In this document: positions 7,200 to 16,563 of the stretch, in pieces
Layout of the letters: the number at the start of each line of letters is the position of its first letter
Position numbering within the stretch: position 1 is the first letter of the stretch
Assembly: GCF_014207185.1 (NCBI RefSeq)
Contig: NZ_JACHCP010000008.1
Location: 214,128 to 278,127 of the forward strand
Direction: 5' to 3'
Length of the DNA stretch: 64,000 nucleotides
Origin: Rhodanobacter sp. A1T4
GTDB taxonomy: Bacteria > Pseudomonadota > Gammaproteobacteria > Xanthomonadales > Rhodanobacteraceae
Position numbers and translations under genes: made by a program
Notes under the pieces: generated by a model
What the model was told of the DNA's origin: nothing
What the model saw: the letters and a program-made list of their open reading frames with translations, nothing else
The model's database searches: none

Positions 7200-9749
7200 A
7201 TGTTTCACGCATATATGAGTGTTGTGCATAAAGTCAGCCGCTATGCGTTGCTGTTGTTAGGCGTTGCGTTGCATGCGATGGTGTTTTCGGCTTATGCACA
7301 GAGCTCCCGCTCAACTGACCTCGGTGGCTTGAAGTCGAGTTATTCGAGTCCGATAGCACTTAGTTCGGACGACTTGTTTCTGTGGTCGGTGAATTCGGAC
7401 TTCGATAGCGTAACAGTCGTTCGTACCGACACCCAGCGAGTGATTGCAACAATTGCGGTAGGCAGGGACCCTAGGAGCGTAGCCGTATCGCCTGATGGAC
7501 GATACGCCTATGTGGCCAACGCTGCCGATGGCACGATTTCCGTGATCAAAGTGATTAATGCCGACCCGAATCGATTTTTCGCTGCGTTGGATCGGAGCGC
7601 AGCTCAGGACGGCAGACTGACAACCGGGTCGGAACCGAGAAGCGTCGTGGTCTCGCCCGACGGCAAAAGAGTGTTGGTCGCAAACCGCAGCCAAGACACC
7701 ATCACCTGGATCGATGCCAAAGACCAACGCATCCTGGGTACTTACGACCTGAGAAACAGTGCGTGCAATCAACCCAATCATGAAAGGCACTTTCAGCCGG
7801 GTGCGCTGGCCATCACAGGGGACAGCCGCTATCTGTTAGTTACGCGCTACCTATCGTTCACCTCCACCGGTGGCGTGCAGCGCGACGATATGGGGAAAGA
7901 GGGCGTCGTATGCCGACTAAGCATGGACACCTGGAGCACAGCGGCGACTGCGTTGGCAAATCCGGTGGTCGTCCGCATGGCGCCACAGAACAGCGGCTTT
8001 CTTGATACGAAAGGGAATGCTACCTACGCGTTCCCTAATCAGCTGCACAGCATCGTGATACGTGGACAGGCCGCATATCTTCCCAATATTGCGGCGTCTC
8101 CTTCAGGTCCTTTGTATTATAAGACCGACACGCAGGCTTTCGTTAACGCGATTGATAACGTTGAAGGCAAGCCTGGCGACGATGGCGACCTTAATCTTCA
8201 CTTGGGTGGCAGGGTTCCCGAGTCCGGCAAGCAAGAGCTTTATTTCGCCAACCTGGATGCGATTGCCTTTACCACGCAGAGCGGTGGCGGCTATGCCTAT
8301 GTGGCTTCCGGCGGCAGCGATCTGCTAGTGAAGCTGCGAGTGCTCGATAACGGTGCGCTTGGCTTTACCGTCAATGGCACAACCACCCGTTATGTCGATC
8401 TCAATGATCCAGATGTGCTGGCAACCAGCGGCGAGAATGCTGGCAAGAATCCGATCGGCCTGGTAATCAATAAAGCGGGCCGTCTTGCCTACGTGCTGAA
8501 TTATGTCTCGCGCAATGTGTCGGTGGTCGATCTCGATGCCGACAAAGTCGTTAAGGTTATTCAAACAGAAAGCCTGCCGACGCCGGGTTCGGAAGCCGAG
8601 AAAATACTGGTCGGCGCGGAGTTGTTCTTTTCTTCGCGCGGCAACTTCGTCAATCCCTCAGGAATTGGATCAAGCAGGAATCGCATGTCCGAGAAAGGGC
8701 GGCAGAGCTGCGCGAGCTGCCATCCGGTAGGACTGACTGATGGAGTGATCTGGCAATTCAATACCGGCCCGCGAAAAACCCTGGCTCTCAATGGCACATT
8801 TAATCCAAGAAATCCGCTTGATCAGCGCATCATCGACGCTTCGGCAATCTTCGACGAAGTGCAGGACGCCGACTTCAATACGCGGAATGTCTCGGGTCCC
8901 GGTCCGTTGACCGAAGCTTTGCCTTGCGTGGTGACGCCGGGTTATCCGTCCGTTACCGAAAGCACGATCGATCCCGACCATGGATTAGTCATCGGCCAGT
9001 GGCACGACTTTGCCGAAGCTCCGTGCATCATGACGGCTTTCTCGGTGCCGAATGCGGGCCGACCCCAGCCGACGGTGGAGTTGCCGGGCAGCACGGTCGA
9101 AGTGCCGGGACTGGATGCAATGAAAGAATGGCAGCATTACGGCATTCGTACTCCCAACCGCCCGCTGACGAAGCAGGAGTTGTTGATGCGCGGCGGCGAT
9201 CCGGCTGGCGGTGTCGACGAAGCGGATATCGCCGCGGGCCGGCAACTTTTTCAGCGCGCCAGATGCAGCAGTTGTCATTCCAGTGGTAAGTGGAGCGCAA
9301 GTTCCAAGGATTTCATCTCACCGCCGGCTGATAGCGATATCGAGACGGAGGCCGCGTCCACTGGCGCCAATCAATCGCAGTTCCTGTACCGATACTTGAA
9401 AAGTATCAATTCGTACAACTTGAACGTCACCGGTTCCGGCAATGCAATCGAAGGCTATCCAGCGATTGGCGGTGTCGAGACGGATTCGGGCGGGTTGAAG
9501 GCACTTGGCTTCGATTTCAACGGCGACGGCAAGGGATCGGGCTACAGCATCTCGTCCATCCTGGGGACTTACAACCTACAGCCGTATTACCACAACGGAG
9601 CCTGCGAAACGCTGAGATGTGTTGTTTCCGATGTCAATCATCGCAGTGCAGGATTGTCGGCACAAACGGATTCGCTATTCGATCCCAAAGCACAGGCTGT
9701 GTTGGTGAAATTTATCGAATCGATCGATGCAAGTACGGATCCGTTTTAA
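7200..9749 (+). CDS. secreted YVTN beta-propeller di-heme cytochrome c
   Basis: This is an 849-residue exported protein. A signal peptide (YALLLLGVALHAMVFSAYAQ) is followed by a YVTN-type beta-propeller with blades such as GRDPRSVAVSPDGRYAYVANAADGTISV. A cytochrome c part then carries two heme sites, CASCH (about residue 503) and CSSCH (about 688). The architecture resembles periplasmic propeller oxidoreductases fused to MauG/cytochrome-peroxidase-like heme domains. It probably moves electrons to or from a periplasmic substrate. Further ATG codons lie upstream to 7122, but ATG 7200 has an AAAGGGA site and gives a sensible signal peptide. It is divergent from tetR across the operator and 84 bp before the HbpS-like gene. 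Its link to the pathway is inferred from position only. Confidence 0.82.
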   Translation: MFHAYMSVVHKVSRYALLLLGVALHAMVFSAYAQSSRSTDLGGLKSSYSSPIALSSDDLFLWSVNSDFDSVTVVRTDTQRVIATIAVGRDPRSVAVSPDGRYAYVANAADGTISVIKVINADPNRFFAALDRSAAQDGRLTTGSEPRSVVVSPDGKRVLVANRSQDTITWIDAKDQRILGTYDLRNSACNQPNHERHFQPGALAITGDSRYLLVTRYLSFTSTGGVQRDDMGKEGVVCRLSMDTWSTAATALANPVVVRMAPQNSGFLDTKGNATYAFPNQLHSIVIRGQAAYLPNIAASPSGPLYYKTDTQAFVNAIDNVEGKPGDDGDLNLHLGGRVPESGKQELYFANLDAIAFTTQSGGGYAYVASGGSDLLVKLRVLDNGALGFTVNGTTTRYVDLNDPDVLATSGENAGKNPIGLVINKAGRLAYVLNYVSRNVSVVDLDADKVVKVIQTESLPTPGSEAEKILVGAELFFSSRGNFVNPSGIGSSRNRMSEKGRQSCASCHPVGLTDGVIWQFNTGPRKTLALNGTFNPRNPLDQRIIDASAIFDEVQDADFNTRNVSGPGPLTEALPCVVTPGYPSVTESTIDPDHGLVIGQWHDFAEAPCIMTAFSVPNAGRPQPTVELPGSTVEVPGLDAMKEWQHYGIRTPNRPLTKQELLMRGGDPAGGVDEADIAAGRQLFQRARCSSCHSSGKWSASSKDFISPPADSDIETEAASTGANQSQFLYRYLKSINSYNLNVTGSGNAIEGYPAIGGVETDSGGLKALGFDFNGDGKGSGYSISSILGTYNLQPYYHNGACETLRCVVSDVNHRSAGLSAQTDSLFDPKAQAVLVKFIESIDASTDPF

Positions 9750-9833
9750 GCGCGTAGCGGTCTGTTCCATCGTCATGCTCTTCATAAGATGTCATTGCTC
9801 GTCAAATAAGCCGTTATTTTTTAGAGGTGGCAA

Positions 9834-10331
9834 ATGAATCGATTGGTATGGTTGGCGGTAGCCCTATGCGCGCTCGGTGGCGAAGTACATGCACAGCAGC
9901 AATATGAGCTCCCGTTGAATCTTGCGTTACAAGCGGCGCAAGGGGCGGTTGAATATTGCGCAGCGCGCGGATATCACGTTGGTGCCGCTGTGGTCGATAT
10001 GAGCGGTGAGATGCGCGTCCTGTTGAGGAGCGACGGCAGCACGGTTCACACCAAGGACACCGCGTTCCGCAAGGCTTATACGGTCGTGACGCTGGGGCCG
10101 GTGTTTAAATTTGACACCAGCTCCCAGGCTGCCGCCGCCTTCAACGGAAAGCCGAGCGAGCCGTCCTTTTTAACCATCCCCAACATCGCTTTATTGCCCG
10201 GAGCGGTCGCGATTAAGGCGAATGGCGCGATCGTCGCTGCGCTGGGTGTCGGCGGTGCTCCCGGTGGCGATAAGGATGAAGCATGCGCCGCGGAAGGCGT
10301 AAGGACGATCGCCGGAAAATTACCTAGATAG
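9834..10331 (+). CDS. exported GlcG/HbpS family heme-binding-type protein
   Basis: This 165-residue protein has a signal peptide cleaved after GGEVHAQ, followed by one GlcG/HbpS (DUF336) domain: GAAVVDMSGEMRVLLRSDGS, KDTAFRKAYTVVTLG, and the terminal GALGVGGAPGGDKDEACA-type segment (here AALGVGG...). Members bind heme or small oxidised ligands and are often found beside redox enzymes. AGAGGTGG precedes ATG 9834. Its position just after a di-heme cytochrome suggests a shared periplasmic redox or heme role. Confidence 0.85.
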   Translation: MNRLVWLAVALCALGGEVHAQQQYELPLNLALQAAQGAVEYCAARGYHVGAAVVDMSGEMRVLLRSDGSTVHTKDTAFRKAYTVVTLGPVFKFDTSSQAAAAFNGKPSEPSFLTIPNIALLPGAVAIKANGAIVAALGVGGAPGGDKDEACAAEGVRTIAGKLPR

Positions 10332-10389
10332 CACCGAATAATCGCTATTCGAAGAGTTTTTTCTATTTGATGGATCGAGAGGAAACGAC

Positions 10390-12024
10390 GTGAAGAATAC
10401 GCACTCCTTTGTGAATTTGACTCCGGTTACATTCCTGGAGCGATGCGGCCGTTATCTATCAGATAAGGTCGCAGTGACGTCCGGTAATGGCGATATCAGT
10501 TTTGGAGAACTGTTGCTGCGTGCCCGCCGCATGGCCGCGCTATTGCGAAGCCTGGGTATCGAATATGGTCACCGGGTGGGGCTTCTTACCCATAATTCCA
10601 CGCGATCCATCGAAGCTCATTACGCCATTCCTGCGGTCGGCGGCATCATTGTCTCCTTCAATCCGTGGCTTCCCTCGCAGGACATCCGCAAGCAGATTCT
10701 CTACAGCGGAGCACGCGTGATCCTGGCGAGCGGTTCACTTGTTCGTCAGCATCGCGAGCTGTTTAAGGAATTGTCCAGTCACATCGTGGTGTTGCTTGAC
10801 GCGTCGTCGGAACCAAATGATATCGACACCAAATCGCGGTGTTTCGACGTCGAGCAGCATAGGTACGATTCCGTTATCCCGCTCGATCGATACATTCGTT
10901 CGGAAAACGATCCGATCGCCATCAACTTCACGTCGGGAACAACGGGCGATCCGAAAGGGGTGATTTACAGCCACCGCGCGGCCTACCTGCATGCCTTGGG
11001 CGAAGTGATGATGATGAACCTGGTTTCGTCATCGGTGTACTACTGGTCGCTACCAATGTTCCACGTCAATGGCTGGGGACATATGTGGGCCGCGGTCGCT
11101 GTGGGTGCAAGGCAAATTGTTGACGAGCATGCGATCCAGCTGACGCCGGCTTCGCTGAAGCACGGCATTATGTCGAATCATGTTACGCATCTTGCAGGTT
11201 CGCCGCGGCTGGTACGCCATCTGACGGACGAGATGTTCAACGCGTCGATACTGCACGGGGTGACGGTCTTGACCGGCGGCGCCAGCCCGACACCGCACCT
11301 CATCAAAGCCATGAAGGGACTAGGCGTCGATCTAATTCACCAGTACGGCTTGAATGAAACCTGCGGACCTTTTGTCGTTTGCGAGGCGCGCGACGAATGG
11401 GATTACCTACCCCAGGAGCGTCAAATGAAGCTGCGTATACGCCAGGGTATCGCAGGGATTCATGCAGGCATCGGTCTTCGGGTTGTCGATCAGAACATGC
11501 GCGATGTGGCATGGGATGGCGAAACGCTGGGCGAGGTGCTGATGGCTGGCAACACCGTTGCGCAAGGTTATTTCGACAATCTGCGTGCAACGGAAAATGC
11601 CTTTAAGGATGGATGGTTCCATAGCGGCGACATGGCGGTGGTGCATCCGGATGGTTATCTGGAAATAAAGGATCGCATGAAGGATTTGATCTACGTAGAA
11701 ACACCCTATGGATGGGAAAACATTTCATCAGTTGAAATCGAAAACGTAGCAAGCCAGCTCCCCGGCATCAAGGACGTGGCCGTCGTCGGCATGGACGGTG
11801 AGGGGCAAAAGCCAATAATAATTTTATTTTACGAGCGCGCTGTCCATGCGGAAGTCGATGAACAGGCGATCTTGGATCATTGCAGGAAGAATCTCCCCGA
11901 TTTCAAGGTTCCCGGCCTTGTGCTGGAGGCTGTTATTCCGAAGACAGCGACGGGAAAAGTCATTAAAGGCGTATTGAAAGACGAAGTCATGAAGCGACAG
12001 ACGGCCAAGCTGGGAGTGGTTTGA
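10390..12024 (+). CDS. acyl-CoA synthetase-like AMP-forming ligase
   Basis: This 544-residue ANL superfamily adenylate-forming ligase has the phosphate loop NFTSGTTGDPKGV (about residue 178), the A5 motif YGLNET, SGDMAVVHPDGYLEIKDR (A7) and the C-terminal catalytic Lys block PKTATGKV. The overall pattern follows medium/long-chain acyl-CoA synthetases rather than EntE/DhbE aryl-AMP ligases. The hinge segment after KDR is unusual: KDLIYVETPYGWENISS carries extra residues where families read GGENIS. It may activate dihydroxybenzoate or a fatty/short acid as AMP or CoA ester for the next enzymes. The GTG start is preceded by GAGAGGAAAC. The next gene follows after 51 bp. Confidence 0.85.
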   Translation: MKNTHSFVNLTPVTFLERCGRYLSDKVAVTSGNGDISFGELLLRARRMAALLRSLGIEYGHRVGLLTHNSTRSIEAHYAIPAVGGIIVSFNPWLPSQDIRKQILYSGARVILASGSLVRQHRELFKELSSHIVVLLDASSEPNDIDTKSRCFDVEQHRYDSVIPLDRYIRSENDPIAINFTSGTTGDPKGVIYSHRAAYLHALGEVMMMNLVSSSVYYWSLPMFHVNGWGHMWAAVAVGARQIVDEHAIQLTPASLKHGIMSNHVTHLAGSPRLVRHLTDEMFNASILHGVTVLTGGASPTPHLIKAMKGLGVDLIHQYGLNETCGPFVVCEARDEWDYLPQERQMKLRIRQGIAGIHAGIGLRVVDQNMRDVAWDGETLGEVLMAGNTVAQGYFDNLRATENAFKDGWFHSGDMAVVHPDGYLEIKDRMKDLIYVETPYGWENISSVEIENVASQLPGIKDVAVVGMDGEGQKPIIILFYERAVHAEVDEQAILDHCRKNLPDFKVPGLVLEAVIPKTATGKVIKGVLKDEVMKRQTAKLGVV

Positions 12025-12075
12025 CGTCAAATCGCTGCTTATCTCCCCCTATTTCATTTCTATTAAGGACTATAT

Positions 12076-13086
12076 ATGAAACAGTTGGCCAGCTATCCGC
12101 AAGCAAAATTCGACGTGATGCGATCGTTAGGATATATCGGCGAAGTCGACGGGATCGTTAGGGAGGCTCTCTCCAATAAAAGATCTCCCCTGTGGGGCGC
12201 GCTGCAGGAAACCTTATTCCATCTCAACATCAAGTTGATGTCGGAAGGTTTTGCCTTGGGCACCCCGCGAGGCGAGCTGGAATGGAAGATTCGCTCCCTA
12301 ATTGAGAATGTCGAAAAAGAAATGGCCCCCAAGGCGCATATTCCGGCGCACATCGTCGACGCGGAAGAGTTCATCGAATGGCTCAAGGCTCGAATTCACG
12401 AGCATCGTGTCACCGATCACGAATTGTTTGTCTATTTCGACAAAAATGATTTAAGCGATGAGGAAATTCGCTACTTTTTGTCGAACTATCGAGTGAACAT
12501 GCAGCGTTTCCATCTGCATGTTGCTGCATACAGTCTGTTTGTGCCATTCAAGATGCGCGAGGAACTGTACGAAAACCTGCACGACGAATTCGGCCAAGGC
12601 GATTTTGAGCAGGCGCATCCCAACCTGTTCGAGCCGCTGATGGAGCACTTCGGCGGTGCGCGAGAGGACGACTGGAATCCGGAGACCTATCATCTGCTCA
12701 ATACCAAGATGAACCTTTGCTGGTTCGCGGATGGTCTGCAGTATGGCCTGGGCGGTATGGGGGCACTCGAGCTGACGATTCCCGCGCAGCAGAGGAGGAT
12801 TCTGGCGAATCTTCGCAAGCGTGGATTGAGCGAGAAGCTGGTCAAGTTTTTCGTAGTGCATTGCGAATTGGATGAATCGCACGGTGATGGATGGTTCGCC
12901 GCGGGCCTTCCCTATATCCGCTCTCGTTCGGATTTCGAGAAGACTTACACCGCCGCCATGCGCATGCTGGATGCCCGCGCTGGCGTATACGACGGTATTT
13001 TGTCAGGAATTCTTCGGCGCAGGCTTGAGTCGCAGGGCCGGAAGATCGCTGCCGATCAATTGGAGCCGCAAGCGCAGACCGCGTAG
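12076..13086 (+). CDS. heme-oxygenase-like diiron oxygenase (HDO)
   Basis: This 336-residue all-helical protein belongs to the iron-containing redox enzyme family (CADD/UndA/BesC/SznF-type fold). Candidate metal-ligand blocks are ENLHDEFGQGDFEQAH (about residues 164-180) and HCELDESHGDGWF (about 260-272), typical of these diiron oxygenases. Family reactions include N-oxygenation, oxidative decarboxylation and C-C cleavage, all common in specialised metabolism. An AAGGA ribosome site precedes ATG 12076. It sits between the acyl-CoA ligase and the halogenase-like FAD enzyme, suggesting action on a ligase product. The actual reaction cannot be inferred. Confidence 0.83.
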   Translation: MKQLASYPQAKFDVMRSLGYIGEVDGIVREALSNKRSPLWGALQETLFHLNIKLMSEGFALGTPRGELEWKIRSLIENVEKEMAPKAHIPAHIVDAEEFIEWLKARIHEHRVTDHELFVYFDKNDLSDEEIRYFLSNYRVNMQRFHLHVAAYSLFVPFKMREELYENLHDEFGQGDFEQAHPNLFEPLMEHFGGAREDDWNPETYHLLNTKMNLCWFADGLQYGLGGMGALELTIPAQQRRILANLRKRGLSEKLVKFFVVHCELDESHGDGWFAAGLPYIRSRSDFEKTYTAAMRMLDARAGVYDGILSGILRRRLESQGRKIAADQLEPQAQTA

Positions 13087-13117
13087 CAGCCGACTCTCTA
13101 TTTACGCGATCACGGAA

Positions 13118-13138
13118 CTCCGCCGCAAAGCGGCGGAG
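13118..13138. terminator. intercistronic GC hairpin
   Basis: CTCCGCCGC (13118-13126), loop AAA, GCGGCGGAG (13130-13138): a perfect 9-bp stem between the diiron oxygenase and the FAD enzyme genes. No U-tract follows, so it may be an attenuator or processing hairpin tuning the two parts of the operon. Confidence 0.5.
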
Positions 13139-13176
13139 ACGGATCGGTGTAGCCAATCGTCACGAGGATCTTGGTC

Positions 13177-14718
13177 ATGAAGAAATATGATGTCACGGTT
13201 ATCGGCAGTGGAATGGGCGGCAGCGCGTGTGCTTTGGTGCTGGCAAAACTCGGCTACGAAGTACTGCTAATCGAGAGAGGGACCCATCGTCGATTTGCGT
13301 TGGGGGAATCCGGCACGCCGGCGCTGAGCAGGAAGATGCGGTACATCAGCCGTAAGTACGACATTCCCGAAATCGACCAGATGTCGACCTACGACAGCAT
13401 CATCGCTACGCAGAAAGATGTCGTATGCGGTCCAAAAGAATTGTTCCAGTACTTTGTGCACAAGGAAGGTCAGACGACTCCCGATCAATACGGTCCGTTT
13501 CCGGAAGTGATCGTCCAGACGCCGGAAGTCGATGCGCAATACAACCGTGCCTATTCAGACGAGCGCATGGTCCATATCGCCATCAAGTATGGCGTTGAGT
13601 ACTCGGACAAGACCTCGGTGGAAGACATCGTGTTCAAGAAGGAATGCGCGGAACTCGACTGCAAGAAGGGCGAGGAGAGCTATACCGTCGTGACAGACTT
13701 TGTGATCGACGCCACCGGCTTCAATTCCGTGATCGGCCGGAAATTCGATCTCAAGCTGGAAGGCGACGCTTTGGATACGCCGCTCAAGAGCCGGTGCATC
13801 TTTACCCATTTCAAGGATATCGGCGCCTTCGACGACACCATCAAAAAGCATCCTGCCTACGCGGATCGTTCGCCGGTGCCAAGATCACGGGCGACCCAGC
13901 ATCATTGCTTCGATGGTGGCTGGATATGGTTCATTCCATTCGACAACGGGGTGACCAGTGTCGGCGTCAATCTGGACATTGATCTGTATCCGATGAACGA
14001 TAAGGAAGCCAGCGCGGAATTCTGGGAAATCATCGACAAGTACCCCATGGTTTCGGAGCTGCTAAAAGGGCGCGAAACCCTGATGCCGTTTATCAAGACC
14101 AAGCGGCTGCAGTTTATCAACAAGGAACTGGCTGGAGACCGCTGGGCGATGTTGCCGGCATCCGCTTACGGGCTGGATGCGTGGTTCAGCACGGGTCTGG
14201 CGGCAACATTCATGTCCGTGCACCGGTTGGTCGACATCCTGCACACGCAGATGTTCCCCAAGAAGCATTTCGAACGAAAATTGCTGCTCGATTACGAAAA
14301 AGCCATCAAGACGGAATATTTCCATGTCGCCAAGATGGTGGACGGCATGTACAAGACCTTCAAGCACTTCGAGATCTTCAAGAACTACTGCTTCTTCTGC
14401 TTCATGGGTACCGAGAGCTATCTGGAGAAGGGCGGTGCGGGCAAGGCCATGGACCTCAACCATCTTCTGTTGAGCGCCGGCGATAAGGAATTCGTCAAGA
14501 AGTTCGAGGCGATCTACAACAAGGTCATCGAGTACTCGAAGCTCGACGTGGTGAGCCAGGATGATGCCGAGGCGCTCGCCAAGTTCATTCGCGAAGACAT
14601 GAAGCCGTTTAACTTCCGCAAATACGGCGATCCCGATATGCACGGTGTGCATCCGAGAAGGGTCATGCACATGTATGAGTATGACGAAGAGCCGGCGGAA
14701 CTTGCGGCGATCGGGTAA
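13177..14718 (+). CDS. FAD-dependent halogenase-fold oxidoreductase
   Basis: This 513-residue flavoprotein has the N-terminal dinucleotide motif VIGSGMGGSACALVLAKLGYEVLLIERG and the central motif DATGFNSVIGRKF. WIWFIP (about residue 249) matches the WxWxIP signature that blocks monooxygenation in flavin-dependent halogenases. The rest follows the CmlS/non-tryptophan halogenase-like group. It is expected to use FADH2 from the adjacent reductase, possibly to chlorinate an activated or free aromatic. ATG 13177 has a CGAGGATC site; an upstream TTG at 13171 is possible. Halogenation is inferred from motifs. A related role as an oxidative FAD enzyme is not excluded because no halide-pocket comparison was possible. 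Confidence 0.82.
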   Translation: MKKYDVTVIGSGMGGSACALVLAKLGYEVLLIERGTHRRFALGESGTPALSRKMRYISRKYDIPEIDQMSTYDSIIATQKDVVCGPKELFQYFVHKEGQTTPDQYGPFPEVIVQTPEVDAQYNRAYSDERMVHIAIKYGVEYSDKTSVEDIVFKKECAELDCKKGEESYTVVTDFVIDATGFNSVIGRKFDLKLEGDALDTPLKSRCIFTHFKDIGAFDDTIKKHPAYADRSPVPRSRATQHHCFDGGWIWFIPFDNGVTSVGVNLDIDLYPMNDKEASAEFWEIIDKYPMVSELLKGRETLMPFIKTKRLQFINKELAGDRWAMLPASAYGLDAWFSTGLAATFMSVHRLVDILHTQMFPKKHFERKLLLDYEKAIKTEYFHVAKMVDGMYKTFKHFEIFKNYCFFCFMGTESYLEKGGAGKAMDLNHLLLSAGDKEFVKKFEAIYNKVIEYSKLDVVSQDDAEALAKFIREDMKPFNFRKYGDPDMHGVHPRRVMHMYEYDEEPAELAAIG

Positions 14719-14791
14719 TTCTGCCGAGCAAGGGTTGCATGCCGGAAGCGGCATGCAGACGTGCGAATACGATGATACGAAGGGTGGCGCT

Positions 14792-15274
14792 ATGGACCTT
14801 GAGGAGAAGCAGTATCGCAATGCTTTGGGCCGTTTCACGACCGGGGTTTGCGTCGTGTCGGCTGTCAACGACGTGGGTGCACCGATCGGCATGACGATCA
14901 ATTCCTTTTCGTCTCTGTCACTGGATCCTTCCCTGATTCAGTGGAGCATCAAGAAGCAATCGCTGTGCTATCCACTTTTCTCACATCTGGAAAGCTACTC
15001 GATAAGCGTGCTATCGGATCGTCAGGCACATATATCTCATCGGTATGCGAGGGCGGGAGACCATGTGATGAGCCCGGAGGATTATTCGAGCTCCGGGAAC
15101 GGCGCGCCCTTTATCAAGGGAGCGCTGGCACATTTCGAATGCTGCAGTTGGGGAAGGATGGAGGCTGGCGATCACGACATCCTTATCGCCATCGTCGACA
15201 AATTTTCCAGCGATACGGAAGGCAAGCCGCTGGTGTTCTTTGGAGGCGCTTATCGGCCCTTGCTAATTGAATAG
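14792..15274 (+). CDS. flavin reductase (HpaC/DIM6-NTAB type)
   Basis: This 160-residue flavin reductase-like FMN-binding split-barrel protein contains YRNALGRFTTGVCVVSAVN, GMTINSFSSLSLDPSLIQWSI and FFGGAYRPL, all hallmarks of short-chain flavin reductases. These enzymes supply FADH2/FMNH2 to two-component monooxygenases or halogenases. The reading frame is open further upstream, but ATG 14792 with an AGGGTGG site matches family N-termini. It begins 73 bp after the halogenase-like gene and is the natural partner of that enzyme. Confidence 0.9.
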   Translation: MDLEEKQYRNALGRFTTGVCVVSAVNDVGAPIGMTINSFSSLSLDPSLIQWSIKKQSLCYPLFSHLESYSISVLSDRQAHISHRYARAGDHVMSPEDYSSSGNGAPFIKGALAHFECCSWGRMEAGDHDILIAIVDKFSSDTEGKPLVFFGGAYRPLLIE

Positions 15275-15351
15275 GTGCGGCGTGCCGATGAGAGGTGCGC
15301 CGTACCTGGGGGCTATAGCGTTTGGACTTCGGTGTCTGACAGGAGTTTGTT

Positions 15352-16563
15352 GTGACATTTCATATCACGCAGCCAGAAGCATTCTTGATCGCGATGCTGA
15401 TCATATTCAGTATTCCGTTCCTGATCTGGCGTTATTTTCGAACCGACTATTTCGCCCCGATGGTAGTGGTGCAGATCGTTACCGGGATTGTGCTTGGGCC
15501 CGGCGCGTTGGGGGCGTATTTCAAAGACTATTACAGACAGGTTTTCAGTGAAGTCACGATTCAGAATTTGAACGGCATAGCGTCCTGGGCTGTCATGATT
15601 TTCGTATTCGTGGCCGGCTTGGAACTGGATCTTAGCAATGTGTGGCGCTACCGGCGCGAGAGCGGCATTACGGCAGGCCTCGCGCTTGGCGTCCCCCTTT
15701 CGCTAGGGTGCATTGTGGGATTTCTTCTTGCGCAGCATCCGGGCTGGATCGGAGTGCAGGCGCATACCTGGCAATTCACGCTCGCTATAGGCATGTCTTG
15801 CTCGATCACCGCCTTGCCGATTCTGATCGTTTTCTTGGAAAAGATGGAATTGCTCCGCCAGCCCATCGGTCAGCGCGTTCTGCGCTATGCCAGTTTGGAC
15901 GATGTTCTGATCTGGACTGTGTTGGCGGTGGTCATGCTCGATCTCGAGCGACTCAAAACCCAGTTGCTGTTTCTGGTGAGCTTTGGGGTGGCGACTGTTC
16001 TTTTCCGCAAGCTCATGGCAGCCATATCGGAAGTTGATCGCTGGTTCGCGGCGATTATATGGCTGGCTACTGTTGCGTTCAGCGCGGAATGGGCGGGGCT
16101 ACATTTCATGGTCGGCGCATTCATGGCAGGCGCCGTGATTGATCTGCGCTGGTTCGATGAAAAGAAGATGGATCTGCTGCGGCATTACGTGCTGTTGATG
16201 ATGATGCCGGTGTTCTTTCTCATTACTGGCTTGAAAACCAATTGGTCGATCGGTGGTTTGACAGTGTTTGTGGTGGCCGGCTTGCTGCTGATAGCGGCGG
16301 TGCTGGGCAAATTGATCGGCGTGCATATTGCCGGCCGCATCTTGAAGTGGGGCGAGGGCGAAGCGTCGATCATCGGCTGGCTGCTACAAACCAAGTCGCT
16401 AATCACCATCGTGTTCGCGAATATCCTGCTCGACAAGGGGATCATTTCGAATGATGCCTTTACGGCGTTGTTGATCATGTCGCTAGTGAGCACGATGCTG
16501 ACCGTTCCAGTCGTTTCTCCGAAGCTGGCGTTGGATCCGGATCTGGCGACCAAGACGAGTTGA
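15352..16563 (+). CDS. CPA2 family cation/proton antiporter
   Basis: This 403-residue polytopic membrane protein has about 11-12 hydrophobic helices and is of the Na+/H+ exchanger (CPA2/KefB) type, with the GIVLGPGALG loop early and AEWAGLHFMVGAFMAGAVID in the ion pathway. The C-terminal RCK/TrkA regulatory domain seen in Kef proteins is absent. The GTG start follows CAGGAG. Such antiporters recur in biosynthetic clusters for pH or ion balance or self-protection; that role here is inferred. Confidence 0.85.
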   Translation: MTFHITQPEAFLIAMLIIFSIPFLIWRYFRTDYFAPMVVVQIVTGIVLGPGALGAYFKDYYRQVFSEVTIQNLNGIASWAVMIFVFVAGLELDLSNVWRYRRESGITAGLALGVPLSLGCIVGFLLAQHPGWIGVQAHTWQFTLAIGMSCSITALPILIVFLEKMELLRQPIGQRVLRYASLDDVLIWTVLAVVMLDLERLKTQLLFLVSFGVATVLFRKLMAAISEVDRWFAAIIWLATVAFSAEWAGLHFMVGAFMAGAVIDLRWFDEKKMDLLRHYVLLMMMPVFFLITGLKTNWSIGGLTVFVVAGLLLIAAVLGKLIGVHIAGRILKWGEGEASIIGWLLQTKSLITIVFANILLDKGIISNDAFTALLIMSLVSTMLTVPVVSPKLALDPDLATKTS

